Source: Lachnospiraceae bacterium NK4A144 (GTDB lineage: Bacteria > Bacillota > Clostridia > Lachnospirales > Lachnospiraceae). From it: a DNA stretch of 53,601 bases. Numbering within the stretch: position 1 is the first letter of the stretch; the number at the start of each line of letters is the position of its first letter. The notes under the pieces are model-generated. The model made no database searches, was not told the origin of the DNA, and was given only the letters and a program-made list of their open reading frames with translations. The translations under genes were made by a program, and so were the position numbers. Location of the stretch: NCBI GenBank assembly GCA_000424365.1, contig AUJT01000026.1, forward strand, positions 1 through 53,601, in the 5' to 3' direction. Below are positions 52,145 to 53,601 of the stretch, in pieces.

Positions 52145-52345
52145 GTAACAGTTCACACGTAAACGGAGCACTACGCTGCGGATGCTACGAACACTTAGCG
52201 AACGAATGTGAGCTTAGTGAGAGTGTATGCTTTAGCTGTTTACGACCAAGAAAGATGAAAAGCCATTGGAATTTGCCCATCACCGCAGGCGATTTAATTG
52301 ACAAAATCCGTTACGTGAGCGAGCTGGAAGCGAGTGAACAGTAAC
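52145..52345 (+). repeat. Modular palindromic intergenic repeat, copy C, with a nested hairpin
   Basis: 201 bases from GTAACAGTTCAC to GTGAACAGTAAC. It matches copy A throughout except for an inserted 56-base hairpin element at 52183-52238 (core CTTAGCGAACG ... GAGCTTAG) between CTGCGGA and TTTACGACC. The main stem has decayed (GGAATTTGCC / GACAAAATCC) without compensating changes. It lies about 180 bases before the IS transposase gene. Confidence 0.88.
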
Positions 52346-52449
52346 GATTTTTGTACCATGTGTGCAAGAAAGTGAATAAAATTATCAAAGTACGGTACAA
52401 CAGGCATAAAACCTGCGGTTCCGGACTTTTTGTTTTTCTATGAATAACT

Positions 52450-52490
52450 GCGGCGCATTCTCGTGACTTTAGTCGTGAGTTAGCCGCCGC
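52450..52490. mobile_element. Subterminal imperfect hairpin of the IS200/IS605 element (left end candidate)
   Basis: GCGGCG (52450-52455) and CGCCGC (52485-52490) enclose CTCGTGAC, loop TTTA (52468-52471), GTCGTGAG, with two G-T pairs. Such hairpins at the element ends are what single-strand Y1 transposases recognise. It lies 38 bases before tnpA. The exact cleavage site and the right end are not visible. With the T-rich bases after it, a terminator is an alternative reading. Confidence 0.55.
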
Positions 52491-52528
52491 TTCTTTTTCT
52501 TTATGCCTACATATGGTATAATAGTGAC

Positions 52529-52957
52529 ATGGATAAATCTGTTTATAATACAAATTACTCCAAACTTACATATGGTAGAGGTTATGTATATTCTTTACAG
52601 TATCACATTGTATGGTGTACCAAATATCGGAAAAAAGTTCTTTCCAATGGTATTGATGATGATATTAAGGGATATCTTAACGAGATGTCAAAGGAGTATT
52701 CCTTTTCAATACTTGCAATGGAGGTTATGCCGGATCATATACATATTCTCGTAGACTGCAAACCGCAGTTTTTTCCTTCGGATATGATAAAGATCCTAAA
52801 GGGAAATACGGCACGATGGCTGTTTATGAAACATCCTGAATTAAAAAAACAGTTGTGGGGAGGACATCTTTGGAATCCATCCTATTGCATTGTTACTGTC
52901 AGTGACAGAAGTTTTGAGCAGGTAAAGCATTACATCGACTCACAAAAAGAACGTTAA
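52529..52957 (+). CDS. tnpA: IS200/IS605 Y1 transposase TnpA
   Basis: 142 residues, the usual size of TnpA. N-terminal GRGYVYSLQYHIVWCTKYRKKVL is the family start, MEVMPDHIHILVDCKP holds the HUH metal-binding pair (HIH), and the C-terminal LWNPSYCIVTVSDRSFEQVKHYIDSQ is the region bearing the catalytic tyrosine. It cuts and joins single-stranded DNA at element ends. A TATAAT at 52517-52522 is very close to the ATG, so initiation may be from a short or read-through transcript. Followed by tnpB in the same direction. Confidence 0.93.
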   Translation: MDKSVYNTNYSKLTYGRGYVYSLQYHIVWCTKYRKKVLSNGIDDDIKGYLNEMSKEYSFSILAMEVMPDHIHILVDCKPQFFPSDMIKILKGNTARWLFMKHPELKKQLWGGHLWNPSYCIVTVSDRSFEQVKHYIDSQKER

Positions 52958-52978
52958 GGCGAAAGGAGGCTCTGTGAT

Positions 52979-53601
52979 ATGAAGATAATGTCCACATATT
53001 CGGTAAAAATAAAAGAATATAATCACATTTTCAAGGAGACGATCATACTCTATCGCAGAGCTGTTGATTTTTATATTGATGTGATGCTTAAAGAATGGGA
53101 TGAGTTTTCTGTGTGTTCAAATCAGAACAAGGCTGTGAACCTGGCGGAGAGCTATAGTGTCACATCAAAGAAAAGACCGGTTGTGACCTATGATCTTGCT
53201 GCAAACATTTATAAGTTTCCTTCATATCTTAGGAGAGCTGCGATCGCTGAAGCATACGGAAAAGTATGTTCATATAAATCAAACCTTGATAACTGGGAAA
53301 ATACAGACCGCAACCTGAGAGGTGAACAACCGTCATTTCCAAAGGCGGGATACATATATCCGGCAATGTACAGAGGGAATACTTTCAGGAGGATTGATGA
53401 TCTTCATGCAGAATTAAAGGTGTTTTATCACAATACATGGGACTGGATCACAGTTTCACTGCGAAAAACGGATGTTGATTATATAAAAAAATACTGTTTT
53501 TCCAGGAAAGAATGTGTGCCTACCTTACAGAAACGCGGTAAACAGTGGTTTCTTGATTTTGCATTTGAGGAAAAGGTAAAACTCGATGAAACAGATATTT
53601 C
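52979..53601 (+). CDS. tnpB: TnpB (IS605 OrfB) RNA-guided nuclease, N-terminal part only
   Basis: 207 codons to the window end, open at the right. AAAGGAGG precedes the ATG, 21 bases after tnpA. The visible part is the N-terminal wedge/REC-like portion (STYSVKIKEYNHIFKETIIL, LRRAAIAEAYGKVCSYKSNL, KAGYIYPAMYRGNTFRRID, and the basic strands KKYCFSRKECVPTLQKRGKQ); the RuvC DED motifs and zinc finger lie beyond the window. TnpB cuts DNA guided by an RNA from the element right end and helps the element persist. Confidence 0.85.
   Translation, partial: MKIMSTYSVKIKEYNHIFKETIILYRRAVDFYIDVMLKEWDEFSVCSNQNKAVNLAESYSVTSKKRPVVTYDLAANIYKFPSYLRRAAIAEAYGKVCSYKSNLDNWENTDRNLRGEQPSFPKAGYIYPAMYRGNTFRRIDDLHAELKVFYHNTWDWITVSLRKTDVDYIKKYCFSRKECVPTLQKRGKQWFLDFAFEEKVKLDETDI

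Noticed and set aside
1-53601. CRISPR array, rRNA or tRNA genes
   Set aside because: No regularly spaced short direct repeats and no recognisable tRNA or rRNA sequence were found on reading both strands.

Overview
The window reads as a piece of chromosome from a low-to-middling GC, probably flagellated, Gram-positive clostridium, most likely a Lachnospiraceae rumen or gut bacterium of the Butyrivibrio/Pseudobutyrivibrio type. This is inferred from strong AGGAGG-type ribosome binding sites, from several proteins I know only from Lachnospiraceae (the DUF6033-like protein and the four-gene operon at 35.8-42.7 kb), a sigma-28/sigmaD-type promoter, and clostridial versions of rubredoxin, CarD and DUF3048. 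No rRNA, tRNA or CRISPR array was seen.

Left part (1-6.3 kb): the end of an unknown gene, then an operon-like set for a surface or secreted conjugate: 2-aminoethylphosphonate (AEP) transaminase, a nucleotidyltransferase, phosphonopyruvate decarboxylase, a ribulose-phosphate-3-epimerase relative and a zinc alcohol/polyol dehydrogenase. The first three fit synthesis and nucleotide activation of AEP; PEP mutase is not in the window and probably lies just upstream. A DUF6033-like protein behind a sigmaD promoter follows.

Accessory/defence region (6.4-19.5 kb): a HipA-like kinase, a small-protein/GNAT pair bracketed by a 31-bp direct repeat, an XRE regulator, an AAA ATPase with its own promoter and palindrome, a MNT nucleotidyltransferase whose HEPN partner is cut to about 30 codons, and, starting inside that stump, a complete Wadjet-type (JetD-JetA-JetB-JetC) SMC plasmid-defence operon.

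Housekeeping stretch (19.5-35.5 kb): sugar-nucleotide epimerase, rubredoxin, xylose-isomerase-like TIM barrel, CarD, rRNA m5C methyltransferase, beta-CASP metallo-hydrolase, dihydrofolate reductase, mannose-6-phosphate isomerase, a heterodimeric ABC exporter, a sigma factor fused to a long Ala/Gly/Thr-rich tail, and a HisC/CobD-like aminotransferase.

From 35.8 to 42.7 kb lies a four-gene operon of unknown function: a very large protein with Ig-like N-terminal domains and helical repeats, an actin/Hsp70-fold ATPase, a TPR protein and a coiled-coil membrane protein. I consider it the best candidate for an undescribed multi-protein system. Then come purF, purB and purA, a membrane diguanylate cyclase, a DUF3048 lipoprotein, a second HipA-like kinase with an HTH partner and two clear operators, and an IS200/IS605 element (tnpA plus tnpB cut by the window end).

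Across the intergenic spaces runs a family of modular palindromic elements (three good copies at 21986-22131, 35632-35743 and 52145-52345, plus decayed pieces), one of which contains a second hairpin element also seen in tandem at 34293-34373. A third repeat family (GACAGGGTC...) occurs at 20540 and 28181. All family names are from memory of sequence motifs; no database search was possible.
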